A DNA stretch of 21,825 nt. It comes from Chromera velia (lineage: Eukaryota > Sar > Chromeraceae). Positions 10,035-18,332 of the stretch are shown piece by piece. The first letter of the stretch is position 1; the number at the start of each line of letters is the position of its first letter. The stretch is from positions 5,001 to 26,825 of the forward strand of contig JAHBMJ010001734.1 of assembly GCA_018398765.1 (NCBI GenBank), in the 5' to 3' direction. Position numbers and translations under genes: made by a program. The notes beneath the pieces are model-generated. The model was not told the origin of the DNA. It did not search any database and saw only the letters and a list, made by a program, of their open reading frames with translations.

Positions 10035-13000
10035 TAGAGAGGCAGATAGAGTCCGAGACTAAGGTTGGATAGATTAGGGAGAAACAGACCTGGGCACGAC
10101 ACCCGATACCGCGCGGACTAACAGCCGGTGTGCTGGGGTGTGCTATGCATACACGAACCCTCAAGCGTAAGGAAACACACACACACACACACACACCGCG
10201 ATAGAGAGAGGCAGAGCGATGCAGCGGCTGGCGGGAGAGAAAGAGCCAATGTCGACTCACGTGTTGGGGCACGAGAAAATTGGTTTGAGGAGTTTAGAGA
10301 GCACCGAGTCTTCATAGGAGATTTCCTCTCCCAGAGGAGACCAGACTCCCCTACTCTTCCAGTAAGCCAAAGAGGAGAAGACAGAATTTCGACACTCTTC
10401 GTCGAGTTCGTCCAATTCGGGGAGCACGGGAAAGTGGACGATCTGAAAACAACCAGGGGAAGAAAATACAACTTTATTTGACTCTGTATCATAAAAGTCA
10501 TTTGTAGACTTTGCTCTCTCGCGAAACTTTGCAGGAAACCTCAAAACCTGAGATCAAAACCAGAGTAGATTTGTCTGTACGCTCTCATCCCTACCATCAC
10601 ACAAACAGGCCGGGTGAACGGATGATACACGAAGTTGCGCAAGTCCGTTGTTTCACCTTAGTTGCCGAAGGTTAGACGTCTCTTTCCTTTGCAAAATCAC
10701 ACCTCTGTACCGAACCGTCTCGTCTTTGCCACAGTCTCTTTCTCTTCCTAGCAAATTGCACTCTGAGCGTTCCAGTCTGCAGGCTCACCTGAGAGATGAT
10801 CAACCGGAGTGCCTGCAGAGAGTCCGAAATCGCTTGGCTGACGGGGTCACTCGGGGCACCTGCAGAGCTAAGTGCCATGGCAGTGGCGACGTCGACAAAA
10901 GACAATGCTGCCCTCTGTCCCGTTGCTCTCTTTGTGACAACCACCGAGAGCATCGAGTGCCCTCTTGATGTTCTCGAATTTGTCGGAAGTGACTCCACGC
11001 TTCTCTGGCTGAGGCTGCAACGGAGAAGGGAGAGCGCCTCTGTCTCGCTTGAGACCTGGGTTCTCGACAGACCGTTCACTGAGAACAAACCGAATCTGCA
11101 GACAGGCAGGAAGGAAATGCATAAACAAGGCTGGTGTAAACACGGAAAGCAAAGAGTGGAGGTCTAAGAAGTTATGGCGAAGAAAATCGCTTCTGACCAA
11201 AAAAAGAGTATCTGCCATTTTTCATGTTCGATCTTGTCCTTTTCATATCTTCCCTCCCCTCCCCCCCCGCCTTGCTTTTCGTCCACTCCTTCCTCACCTG
11301 TCCTTGACAACAGCGAGTTGCCGTCTTGCTTCTGGAGCCTTCAGAAGATCAATCACAGAACCCCCTAGCACCTCGAGGAACACCATCTCGACCAGAAAGG
11401 GACACTCACCAACAGACTCCCCCACCCCGACTCCTCTGCCGAGACTGGTCGAGGATGCCGTGCCGAAATGGGAGAGCGCACACCCTGGATTGCTGCTGTT
11501 GTTGTTGTTCGTGCCATAATCGCCCCCCCATCCCCCTTTTCCCTCTCCCCCCCCTTCTTTCTTTCCAAAGACGGCCTCCCCTTCCCCCCTGAGGACCTCA
11601 CGAAAAAGATGGGACAACGCCTGAGAGGCCACGCCTCCGTCTGAAGAACCAGAAAGATCTGCTGAGAGGTCACCTGACAAAGACAGACCGGCAGACACGG
11701 ATGCAGGCAGACAGCCAGAAGAAGAAAGGGCTTGTTCGGAATCGCACAGATCGTTCACCTTTACTTTACGCAAAGGAGAATGGCAAAAAGGTTTCCTCCA
11801 GACTAACGGGAAAAAGGACGAAAGTAAAAGACAAAAGTAAAAGACAAAGTGAAAGAACAACGCATCCTACACATACAGAAAACAAAGAAAAAGCCCGCAA
11901 CGGAGAAAAAGCGGCAGACTCAACGGCAGCGAGCAAAAGGACCATGAACTGTCGACAGCGGGTCGTTGCATCCACCGTGCATCACCATGGAGCTGCGTAC
12001 ATGGACAATGACTGCAACGATAAGGCGATGTGAGTGAAAACGAAACGGTTAATTCTTTTGCGAAGATTCGTTGGAGAGGCAGGCCAGTTGTGCCCTAGCT
12101 GTCGACAGACTCACGAACCGAAGAGAGTATGAGACTTTCCGGTCCCAGTGCCCCCCAGTGTCACGAAGACGCTGCTCTTCTGCGCTTCCACCACGGCGGC
12201 CACGCAGGGTGCCCCCACTGTCGCGAAGAAATCGGAACGTTGTGCCCCTGCAGACAGACAGACAGGCAGACAGACAAAGAGGCAGACAAAGAGGCAGACA
12301 GACACACTGAGAACATGAATTGGGGGTCATCTGGCATCAAATCACACACCCAACGTCCGTGGAGCATTTGACGGGCTCAAAGGACGATTCAGGCGTGCAC
12401 AAATGCAGGGAGCGGGACGGAAACTCACAAACATTGTTGAAACTGAACGCTATATATGTCCCAGAGTCAAACAGCTTCAAAAGATTTGTGCAAGTGCCAA
12501 AAAAGTGCAGAGGTCGAGAGAAAAGAGGAAACCTACTGGTCGAATGAAACATCACGTGGTGCATAGCGTGGTTCAGTCGAAGAGACCGATTGGGATGGAC
12601 AGAAATACAATGAAAGGATGGTGCACGTGTGTTGTATGTTGAAAAGGTTTCCCTCTTCAGAGAAATATAAAATTGCATGCAGTTGTGCTCAACATATATA
12701 CATACCTGTGACCCTGTGATCTGTAAGGCTGGATGGATTCATTTGTACTTTTAACTTACCAGGAGCGAAAACATGGTCATACTCAAAAGTCTGTTTTTCG
12801 GTCTCTGCCTGGAGCTTTGCGCTTTTGCTGAGACGACTGTTCTTTCTCGTGTTTGCAGGCACCGTCTGTTCTCCCTCTGACGTCTTCAGAACGTTGCCAT
12901 CAATAAAAATGCTCGCTTGGTGTCTTTGTCGTCGGCCTTTGGTTGCTGCAAATACCAAAAGACCAACAGGACAGTCGCATACTCAAGAGAGGTTTGCATT

Positions 13001-13171
13001 CATATATTTGTATGTGTGCTCTGAACAACACATCGCTATTCACTGTTCCTATTGCCTACCGTTGGACGACAGCACCGACTCCGGATGGAATACGCAGACG
13101 TTCTTGCTCAAATCTGCGGTGGAGGGCTTTACCTCACTTGGTATGATCGGAACAACGTTGTACATGGACAT
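5092..13171 (-). CDS. Kinesin-like protein with a degenerate motor domain and a long low-complexity tail (10 exons)
   Basis: I assembled ten minus-strand exons with matching phases: 13171-13060, 12945-12760, 12247-12119, 11673-11298, 11095-10789, 10442-10261, 9835-9781, 9618-9278, 9018-7332 and 6990-5092 (about 1757 residues). The start is the first ATG after an in-frame TGA seven codons upstream. The motor domain spans about residues 1-470. FEYDHVFAPG (about 91-100) precedes the P-loop GGTGTGKSHT (131-140), which looks able to bind nucleotide. FLVEMVFLEV and VIDLL (235-253) match the motor strand before the switch regions. NSRTSRGHS (307-315) is switch I. SFVDVATAM (333-341) stands where DLAGSE should be. 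ISYEDSVLSKLLK (411-423) matches the PYRDSKLTRLL block. A short coiled coil (about 467-510) follows. The tail is rich in Ser, Pro, Gly, Gln and Lys. Kinesins are microtubule motors, but loss of the switch II Gly and Glu, and of the N-terminal RxRP, suggests weak or absent ATP hydrolysis. The exon 3/4 junction and the last two joins are the least certain. Confidence 0.75.
7332..9018 (-). other. Exon 9 of the kinesin-like gene: disordered tail, part 1
   Basis: A single large exon codes for about 562 residues, open in one frame from an acceptor at 9019 (AGCAG; the alternative GCATGCAG at 9027 is also possible) to a donor GTCAGT at 7331. It is rich in Ser, Pro, Gly and Lys. Visible elements are two copies of the short motif FVPPQ (residues 584-588 and 833-837), an Ala/Glu/Lys helix RRREAKEAAKKAAAAAEAE (about 807-825), a basic helix NVRLRVEERRARWRAEQRQ (879-897), and a Lys-Glu dipeptide run (919-928) encoded by a hexamer repeat at 7923-7952. 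No enzymatic domain is seen. Without the intron at 6991-7331 the frame would stop at 7275. Confidence 0.6.
7923..7952. repeat. Coding hexamer repeat (CTCCTT on the plus strand)
   Basis: Five tandem CTCCTT units lie inside exon 9 of the kinesin-like gene. On the coding strand they read as AAGGAG and give an alternating Lys-Glu run. Such repeats are prone to length change without frameshift. Confidence 0.8.
10004..10032. repeat. CA dinucleotide microsatellite
   Basis: About 29 bases of uninterrupted CA/AC lie inside intron 6 of the kinesin-like gene (9836-10260). On the transcribed strand this is a GT/TG run. Confidence 0.95.
10175..10196. repeat. AC dinucleotide microsatellite
   Basis: A second, shorter AC run of about 22 bases lies in the same intron as the run at 10004-10032. 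Confidence 0.95.
12248..12305 (-). repeat. CTGT/CTGC tetranucleotide-like run forming a splice acceptor tract
   Basis: On the minus strand this is a run of CTGTCTGCCTCTTTGTCTG-type sequence. It ends in CTGTCTGTCTGCAG directly before exon 3 of the kinesin-like gene, so a simple repeat supplies the polypyrimidine tract. Similar CTGCCTGTCTGCAG ends precede exon 5 (11096) and exon 8 (9619). Confidence 0.75.
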
Positions 13172-13430
13172 TCTGGCTGTACTTGGCAGAGATCAAGAAC
13201 GAATCGATGACTGTGGCGTTTCACACGTGTCGCCACAAGTCCAAAGAAATTGGCAGGTATGTGTAAGTGGCTACGCTGTTGGCGGAGTACTTCTGTTATC
13301 TGTAGAGCTGGTTTGGCTATGACAGGCACTGATGTGTAAGATAACAAAGGAAGTCGCACGCACTAGGTCAAGAAATCGATCGACACGTATATATATATAT
13401 GTATACATCTTCGTATATACGTACGGGATA

Positions 13431-13448
13431 CACCCAACCAGTTGGGTG
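13431..13448. repeat. Perfect inverted repeat (8-bp arms, 2-base centre)
   Basis: The arms CACCCAAC and GTTGGGTG are separated by CA. The site lies about 260 bases upstream of the kinesin-like start codon. It could be a binding site for a dimeric protein. No known factor is assigned. Confidence 0.5.
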
Positions 13449-13620
13449 AGTGCCTCGGGGGGCCATTTAGGGGGTCGGCCATAATTTGATTGCATGATGA
13501 AAACCATCAGGGGCTTGGGCATGTCTTGCCTGCAATGCATGCATGGGCAAATGGCGGGGGCCACGGCAACGTGCGCAAAATATGCTTTTCGGGACCGCGC
13601 ATGAACAGATATGCAATCAA

Positions 13621-13716
13621 CTCCGTGCGAGTTACTTGAGGGGCACGTATCATGAAGAGCGCAGTATATAATACTATAATGCGATCGCGGCTCCGTGCGA
13701 GTTGCTTGAGGGGCAC
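13621..13716. repeat. Pair of 26-base direct repeats
   Basis: Positions 13621-13646 and 13691-13716 share CTCCGTGCGAGTT, one variable base (A or G), then CTTGAGGGGCAC. That is 25 of 26 identical, with starts 70 bases apart. They sit in the divergent spacer and may be regulatory or remnants of a small tandem duplication. Confidence 0.8.
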
Positions 13717-14206
13717 ATTTTGGAATTTGGGCGACAACGGAGACAGAACCGAATCCCCCCCCCAAAAAATGAAAAAATGCGTTATGCGGATGCGTGCGAT
13801 CTCAGGGCCTCTCGGCTGATCTCAGCAGAGCTGAGCTGCCCCCCGAGGCGATATGTATACAACTTTCTGATTCATTATATATCTGTTATAATCCCGTCTA
13901 AAATAAAAATGTAAGGAATGCCGAGCTAAATGGGGGCCCGGAAGGCGCAAAATCCCAGAAAATGTGAGGTGTTCCATGGATGGTGCCGCGCGCGTTGCAC
14001 AGCCCGTGCCGCCCGTCTACACGCACGTCATGGGGGTTGCAGGTGCCGCCGGGTAAGTGAGTTCCTGCGATGGCGGACGCACTTACGCATGTACTCACTT
14101 GACTCAGCGCGCAATGCGCGCGAACTGACTTGTTTTATTTTTTTTTTTCATTAATTAATTTCATACAAGTTTGTTCGCGCGATGAAAAGTTTTTGAAAAG
14201 TTTTGT

Positions 14207-14330
14207 CATGCATGCAAGCGTTACTGTATATACGCCAACATCAATTAACATTGCATGTACGCGCATGCATGCAAGAAGGTCAGACATGCAGACATGTATA
14301 TACATGCAGTCCATGCAACATGCATTCATG
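14207..14330. promoter_or_regulatory. Cluster of TGCATG(CA) motifs upstream of the secreted EEP gene
   Basis: TGCATGCA occurs at 14209-14216 and 14266-14273. TGCATG or ACATGCA variants occur near 14252, 14284, 14303, 14312 and 14319, all 250-370 bases before the ATG at 14577. TGCATGC-type motifs are known in apicomplexan promoters and as targets of some ApiAP2 proteins. Applying that here is inference. The word also occurs elsewhere in this window, including splice acceptors, so it may partly reflect genome-wide composition. Confidence 0.35.
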
Positions 14331-14576
14331 TGCACTGCGAAAAGCAGCTCCGACTTTTCGTCCTCTTCAATGCCATGTAGCATGTAGTAGCATGTCTGAC
14401 ACGACCTTTTCTGAGGACAGAATCAACAAGTCTTTTCCTTTCACTTTTCCCTTTCAAAGCTTCCTCGTTTCTCTTCTAAAAACGCTCACTGCGAGAAGAG
14501 TTGTTAAACACCAGTTGTGCACGAGTGTGTCCACCTTTCCCTCCTTCAGCCGACTAAACAAGCAAGCCAGTCAGTC

Positions 14577-16319
14577 ATGGTCAACTGTAAGATCGCATCC
14601 TCTTACAGGACAGCAACAGTCTTTTGCTTTCTGCTCTGGCTGTATTCTGCCCAGGCATTCAGCGTGGTCACCGTCAACTCACTCGCACAAACAAGTTGCC
14701 AGGCCAAACCAACGGGCATGCCCAGCTTCACGCAGAACGACATCAACAATAAGAAAGGATGGCTCCTGACGATGCTGACCGAACAGATCGCCAACAAGAA
14801 CATTGACTTCGCCACAGTGCAGGTGAGTGTTTGTGCAGCCAGCGACACGTACGCAGACTAACAAGGTCTTCTTCGTGAGAAAGAAAAGACGATCAAAGAC
14901 TTATAAAACGTTCAATGACTCTCTCACGTATCGTTGCTGCAGGAAGTCGACGCAGCTCCAGGGAGCGGCAAGAGCAATAAAGACTCCTCCATTGACGACG
15001 TCATGGCCTGGGCCGAGGATGAGGAATACATCGCCATCCACACACAGCCCAACCCTAACGCCAAACCCTCAGACAAGGCTCCCAATGACGTCGCATTTGT
15101 CCTCCTGAAGAAGAGCTCCTTCCCCGACGCCACAGTCAACTCTTGCACCTTCAGAAGCGATAAGGAGACCGGCCACCTATCCAAATGGTTGTGGTGTGAA
15201 GGTCTGAAGATTCAAGGCGGCCAGCCAATCAACGTCCTGGCGGGACACGCGCCCTCCTCCGGCCCCGATTTCAATAACGCCGAATTCCAAGAGAGGTTGA
15301 AGGCCGCCACGATGATTGTTGGGGACATGAACATGGACGCCTCAGGTCTCAAGGCAGGCACGTCAAGCGTCAATGCCGGTGACCTGACCGTCTATCCCGA
15401 TGCAGACAGTGGTTTGGTGACCACGGCAAAAGACGCTTTCAAGTACAGAAAGCTCTCCCAAGCCATGGAGAATACCCACGGCTTTCAGAACGCCGTAGCG
15501 GATGACTCCGGGGAGACCACTTGCACAGACATCCAGTGCAAACCGAAACAGCAGCAGCAGGAGGATACGGAATCCGATCAGCAGGACGATGAACCTTGCT
15601 GTGACCTCACTAACGAGAAGCACCCTTACATGGTTACCATCGACGGGACCCTTCAGAACGACAAGAATGTCTGCAAATACGCGTCCCGCATTTGTGCGTT
15701 GGCTGACAAGAAGAACAAGGCAGAGCTCAAGATGTTGGCAGGGTCCGATGGTGACACCACCGACAGGCTTCGTGAGTTTGTTGACAAGATCGATCTGAAG
15801 AGTCTGTACACAAGCATCGGGTGTGCCGACACAGACTGCGGCTCCCTTTCCCAAGACAACCTCCTTGATCATATGCAGAGAACACTCATGCAAGAGGATC
15901 TCGTTGCCATCAAGGCGCCCCTGTCTTTTGAAACGAAATCAACGCCCTATGTCTACCCCCTTGAAATGACCACTGCCGCTATTCTGAAAGAAAACGACAA
16001 CGGACAAACGAAACAACAAGCACAGGCAAGAGGATTCCCCACGGGGGCCTGGCCCTCTGACCACTTTCTTGTTGCAGTCGAAATTGTCGTACCTGAAGAA
16101 GAGACGAGGGCAGAGATAGACAAGATGGATGATGAGATGCAAAACACAGACGACAATTCAGATGAAGAGCAGGAAATCTCAAAGCAGCGGGATGTAAATC
16201 CGAGTATGAAATCCGAGCTAGATCAGATTCAGCCAACCGTCAAAACAAACACAGATGGAGGGGCGGGATTTCTCGCTAAGCGCGTGGATGCAGTCGTTCG
16301 TCGTCACTCGGTGAAGTAA
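14577..16319 (+). CDS. Secreted endonuclease/exonuclease/phosphatase (EEP) family protein, CCR4/nocturnin-like (2 exons)
   Basis: Exons 14577-14822 and 14943-16319 encode 540 residues. The intron is 120 bases, GTGAGT to CTGCAG, phase 0. The first 27 residues form a signal peptide (basic start, hydrophobic TVFCFLLWLYSAQA, likely cleavage before F28). EEP elements follow in order: VVTVNSLAQ (30-38), the QE metal-binding motif VQEVD (81-85), VAFVLLKK (132-139), AGHAPSSG (182-189), the GD-N motif MIVGDMNMD (206-214), HPYMVTIDGTL around 353, and WPSDHFLVAVEI with D455 and H456 (453-463). LAQ, QEVD and PSDH resemble the CCR4/nocturnin/Angel/PDE12 branch, which removes poly(A) or cleaves phosphodiesters. 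A secreted member would more likely act on extracellular or vacuolar nucleic acid or phosphoesters. Eleven cysteines in the mature chain suggest disulfides. The C-terminal tail is acidic and has no recognised domain. All catalytic residues expected for the fold appear present. Substrate is unknown. Confidence 0.85.
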
Positions 16320-17869
16320 GCAAATGGACGGCCTGTCAGGATGTGAGAAAAGAAGTTTGAGCATCAAGGCAGACACGCAGAAACTTCAAATGAAAGAATA
16401 GCCTCACCTTGACAACTCAACAGAGGCTCGAAAAAGAAAAGAAAGCTTTGAGAAAATGCCAACGCTTGAACGTGACACATACGCAGCGCATGATGGCAAC
16501 ACCACAGTTTTGCTTCTTAATTTCGGCCCGCCCTTCTTTTTTCCCAAAGACACCCGCCCGCCCGCCCCCATGCTCTGCATGCCATCAAATGCATTCGTCA
16601 GACTGTGTCCTCTTTACCTTGAAGGGTGTCTTGTGGGCTTTGCCACCGTTTCTGACTAGAGGTATGAATGATGCAGTGAGCAAGTGAGACGGTCAATTAA
16701 TTGAATCTTTTTTGTTCAGTAGGTCACGTCTGTGAAGAAAATGCACACACGACAACACAGAGAAGCATCGATCTCATTGAGACACAATTTTGTTTTCCCT
16801 CTCCACTAACGAATTGCATCGTTTGCTCAAATTGAATGCAAACCTCTGCCAGTGCCCTGCCACCAAGTACGGAAACCACAGGGACACAATGATAATGCTG
16901 GCTGACAAATTGCTGAAACGAATCCCAAATTTGCGGCGTGAAAATTGATTCTCATCACAGAGTGAATGATCCTTGAAAACACTGGCATGCAACGTCACAA
17001 ATGAGCCGAAAACGTCCACAAACCCAAGAAAGTGATTTTGTACATGCAAACCTCACGTATGTGCTGTTGTACCGCGATTGAGTCAATCCTGCTGGCAATC
17101 CTGTCAGAGTCTGAAAACGAATGCAGATGCAGATTTGCAATTCAACTGAACCGCTCTATGTCAGTGTATAACCTGAGTTGCGTATCAGATTTGCGACGAA
17201 TTTTGCCTGCTGCCGAATGCCAATCAGCAAACGAGGCGGCATTTCAGGCGAAACACAAGTCGTTACACGACTCAAACATTTTTGAAATATACTAGCCTCT
17301 ATCTGTGCATCAGTACCTTTAGATTTATCTATACAAATAATATAATACTCTAGATACTAATACTTACAGTGATATACTGAGTGCCAGAGTGTATGATATT
17401 GCGCGGGCTTTGCACATAGAATAGTGTATGAAGATAAAATCTCATGTCCTCCCAATACTTCCATTTATGATGTGACCTATTTACATCCGAGCTAGCATCC
17501 GAGTGTATCACTACGTCGCCATTTTATGCGACCTCCCTAAACCTAACTACCACTTGAAAATTCAAGCCGCATTTTGAATAAACATGAAAGTCCGCGTTAC
17601 AAGCGCGGATCATTTACGGTGTCTTGAAAGCCAAAGCCGCATATCTGGACGGTGTTTTGACCGTCTACGCCGAAGCTCTTGAAAAACGATGCCACAGATA
17701 GAGATCATCTTGATTATATTTTTTCAAGTGACACTTAGGTTCAGGGAGGTTTTTCATGCATTACTAAATGCATTGCCACATATCAGAAACGCGGTTATTA
17801 TTTAAAGATATAAGTATGCGTGTTTATCTTAATATGTGTATGTTGACAATTTAATCCGAAATTGATCGT
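16320..17869. other. Intergenic stretch with no supported gene
   Basis: This region follows the EEP stop codon. The only reading frames of note (for example minus strand 16774-17049) begin at non-ATG codons, lack splice support and show no domain. Two short hairpins lie close together: TCCGCG-loop-CGCGGA (about 17591-17609) and GACGGT-loop-ACCGTC (about 17649-17666). They do not fit a tRNA. From about 17290 the DNA becomes AT-richer. Confidence 0.45.
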
Positions 17870-18332
17870 TGCTTTGTCCCTCCTGTCCGGCCACCTTATG
17901 GCGTCCAGACAGAAGGTAAAGCGAGGATCAGAACCTTAGGAAGATCTAGAGAAGGAACGTGAGCAACACCTAGTCAGGTAACAGTTTACAGAAGGTTTGT
18001 CCCTACATCAGTTTAAGTTCTAGCGCGATCTGGTATTCCAATCAGCTGGGTTCATTCTATCATACACGGTTTCTGCTCATTCCTCTCTCTTTCAGACTCT
18101 AGAGCTCTCTTGATCTATGACAAACAGACATCAGACTCAAACGATCCTATCTGTTGCTCAAGTGACATGTTGCTTGAATGTGAACATTGTGAAGGTGAGA
18201 CTCGACTTCGATCGATCGACGCGTGCATGATACGTCGTACGAAGCAAAGCGCGGTGGCAGAATGTGGCGTGGCACGCTGGCTCACTCAGTCATGGTGCAT
18301 GTGAAGGCTCAAAGGGCGGCACCACAGGGTAG
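17870..18332 (+). repeat. Direct repeat of about 460 bp, copy 1, carrying an exon-like segment
   Basis: This is nearly collinear with 19932-20391 (same orientation, about 2.06 kb apart), from TGCTTTGTCCCTCCTG to CCACAGGGTAG. The first 40 bases hold an imperfect hairpin: CTGTCCGG and GCCA pair with TGGC and CCAGACAG. An exon-like segment of 99 bases (18096-18194) is bracketed by CTCTCTCTTTCAG and GTGAGA. It is open in phase 1 to phase 1 and reads through the peptide DPICCSSDMLLECEHCEG. Copy 1 shows TG or CA at several sites where copy 2 keeps CG, for example GTGAACATTGTGAAG against GCGAACATTGCGAAG. The repeat family is not recognised. Confidence 0.85.

Larger units (their letters stand above)
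9781..13171 (-). other. Kinesin motor domain region (exons 1-7) of the minus-strand gene
   Basis: Seven exons encode about 449 residues that follow the order of kinesin motor elements. Donors include GTAGGC (13059), GTAAGT (12759), GTGAGG (11297), GTGAGC (10788), GTGAGT (10260) and a weaker GTCAGC (9780). Exon 3 may end at 12119 (donor GTTCGT). A better-looking GTGAGT lies 5 bases further on, but only the first keeps phase with every acceptor seen for exon 4 (exon start 11673, 11661 or 11658). Exon 4 carries a Gly/Asn/Ser-rich insert of about 60 residues (172-232) between the helix ALSHLF and the strand FLVEMVFLEV. The 55-base exon 7 was found by phase. It supplies TMNIVPILNLKL, the expected motor strand after the LL-K segment. 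Confidence 0.75.
13172..14576. promoter_or_regulatory. Divergent intergenic region between the kinesin-like and secreted EEP genes
   Basis: The two start codons face away from each other across 1405 bases, so this interval should hold both promoters and 5' untranslated regions. Contents visible are an AT dinucleotide stretch (13386-13402), a hairpin CACCCAAC-CA-GTTGGGTG (13431-13448), two copies of a 26-base direct repeat (13621 and 13691), a small inverted repeat CTCAGC-AGA-GCTGAG (near 13820), GCGCGC-AAT-GCGCGC (near 14107), a T run (about 14137-14150) and TGCATG-rich DNA (14207-14330). No TATA box or initiator can be assigned with confidence. No reading frame in it is convincing. Confidence 0.45.

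Noticed and set aside
9831-10272. Minus-strand frames rich in Val-Cys
   Set aside because: They are translations of the dinucleotide microsatellites inside an intron.
12049-12330. Cys/Leu/Val-rich minus-strand frame extending upstream of the kinesin P-loop exon
   Set aside because: The upstream part is a translated CTGT repeat in the intron; the real exon begins after the CTGCAG at 12248.
16774-17049. Minus-strand frame of 91 codons downstream of the EEP gene
   Set aside because: It starts at a TTG codon, has no domain, no splice support and no partner exons.
17580-17700. Possible tRNA or structured RNA from two neighbouring hairpins
   Set aside because: Arm lengths, spacing and A/B box sequences do not fit a tRNA, and no other RNA family was recognisable by eye.
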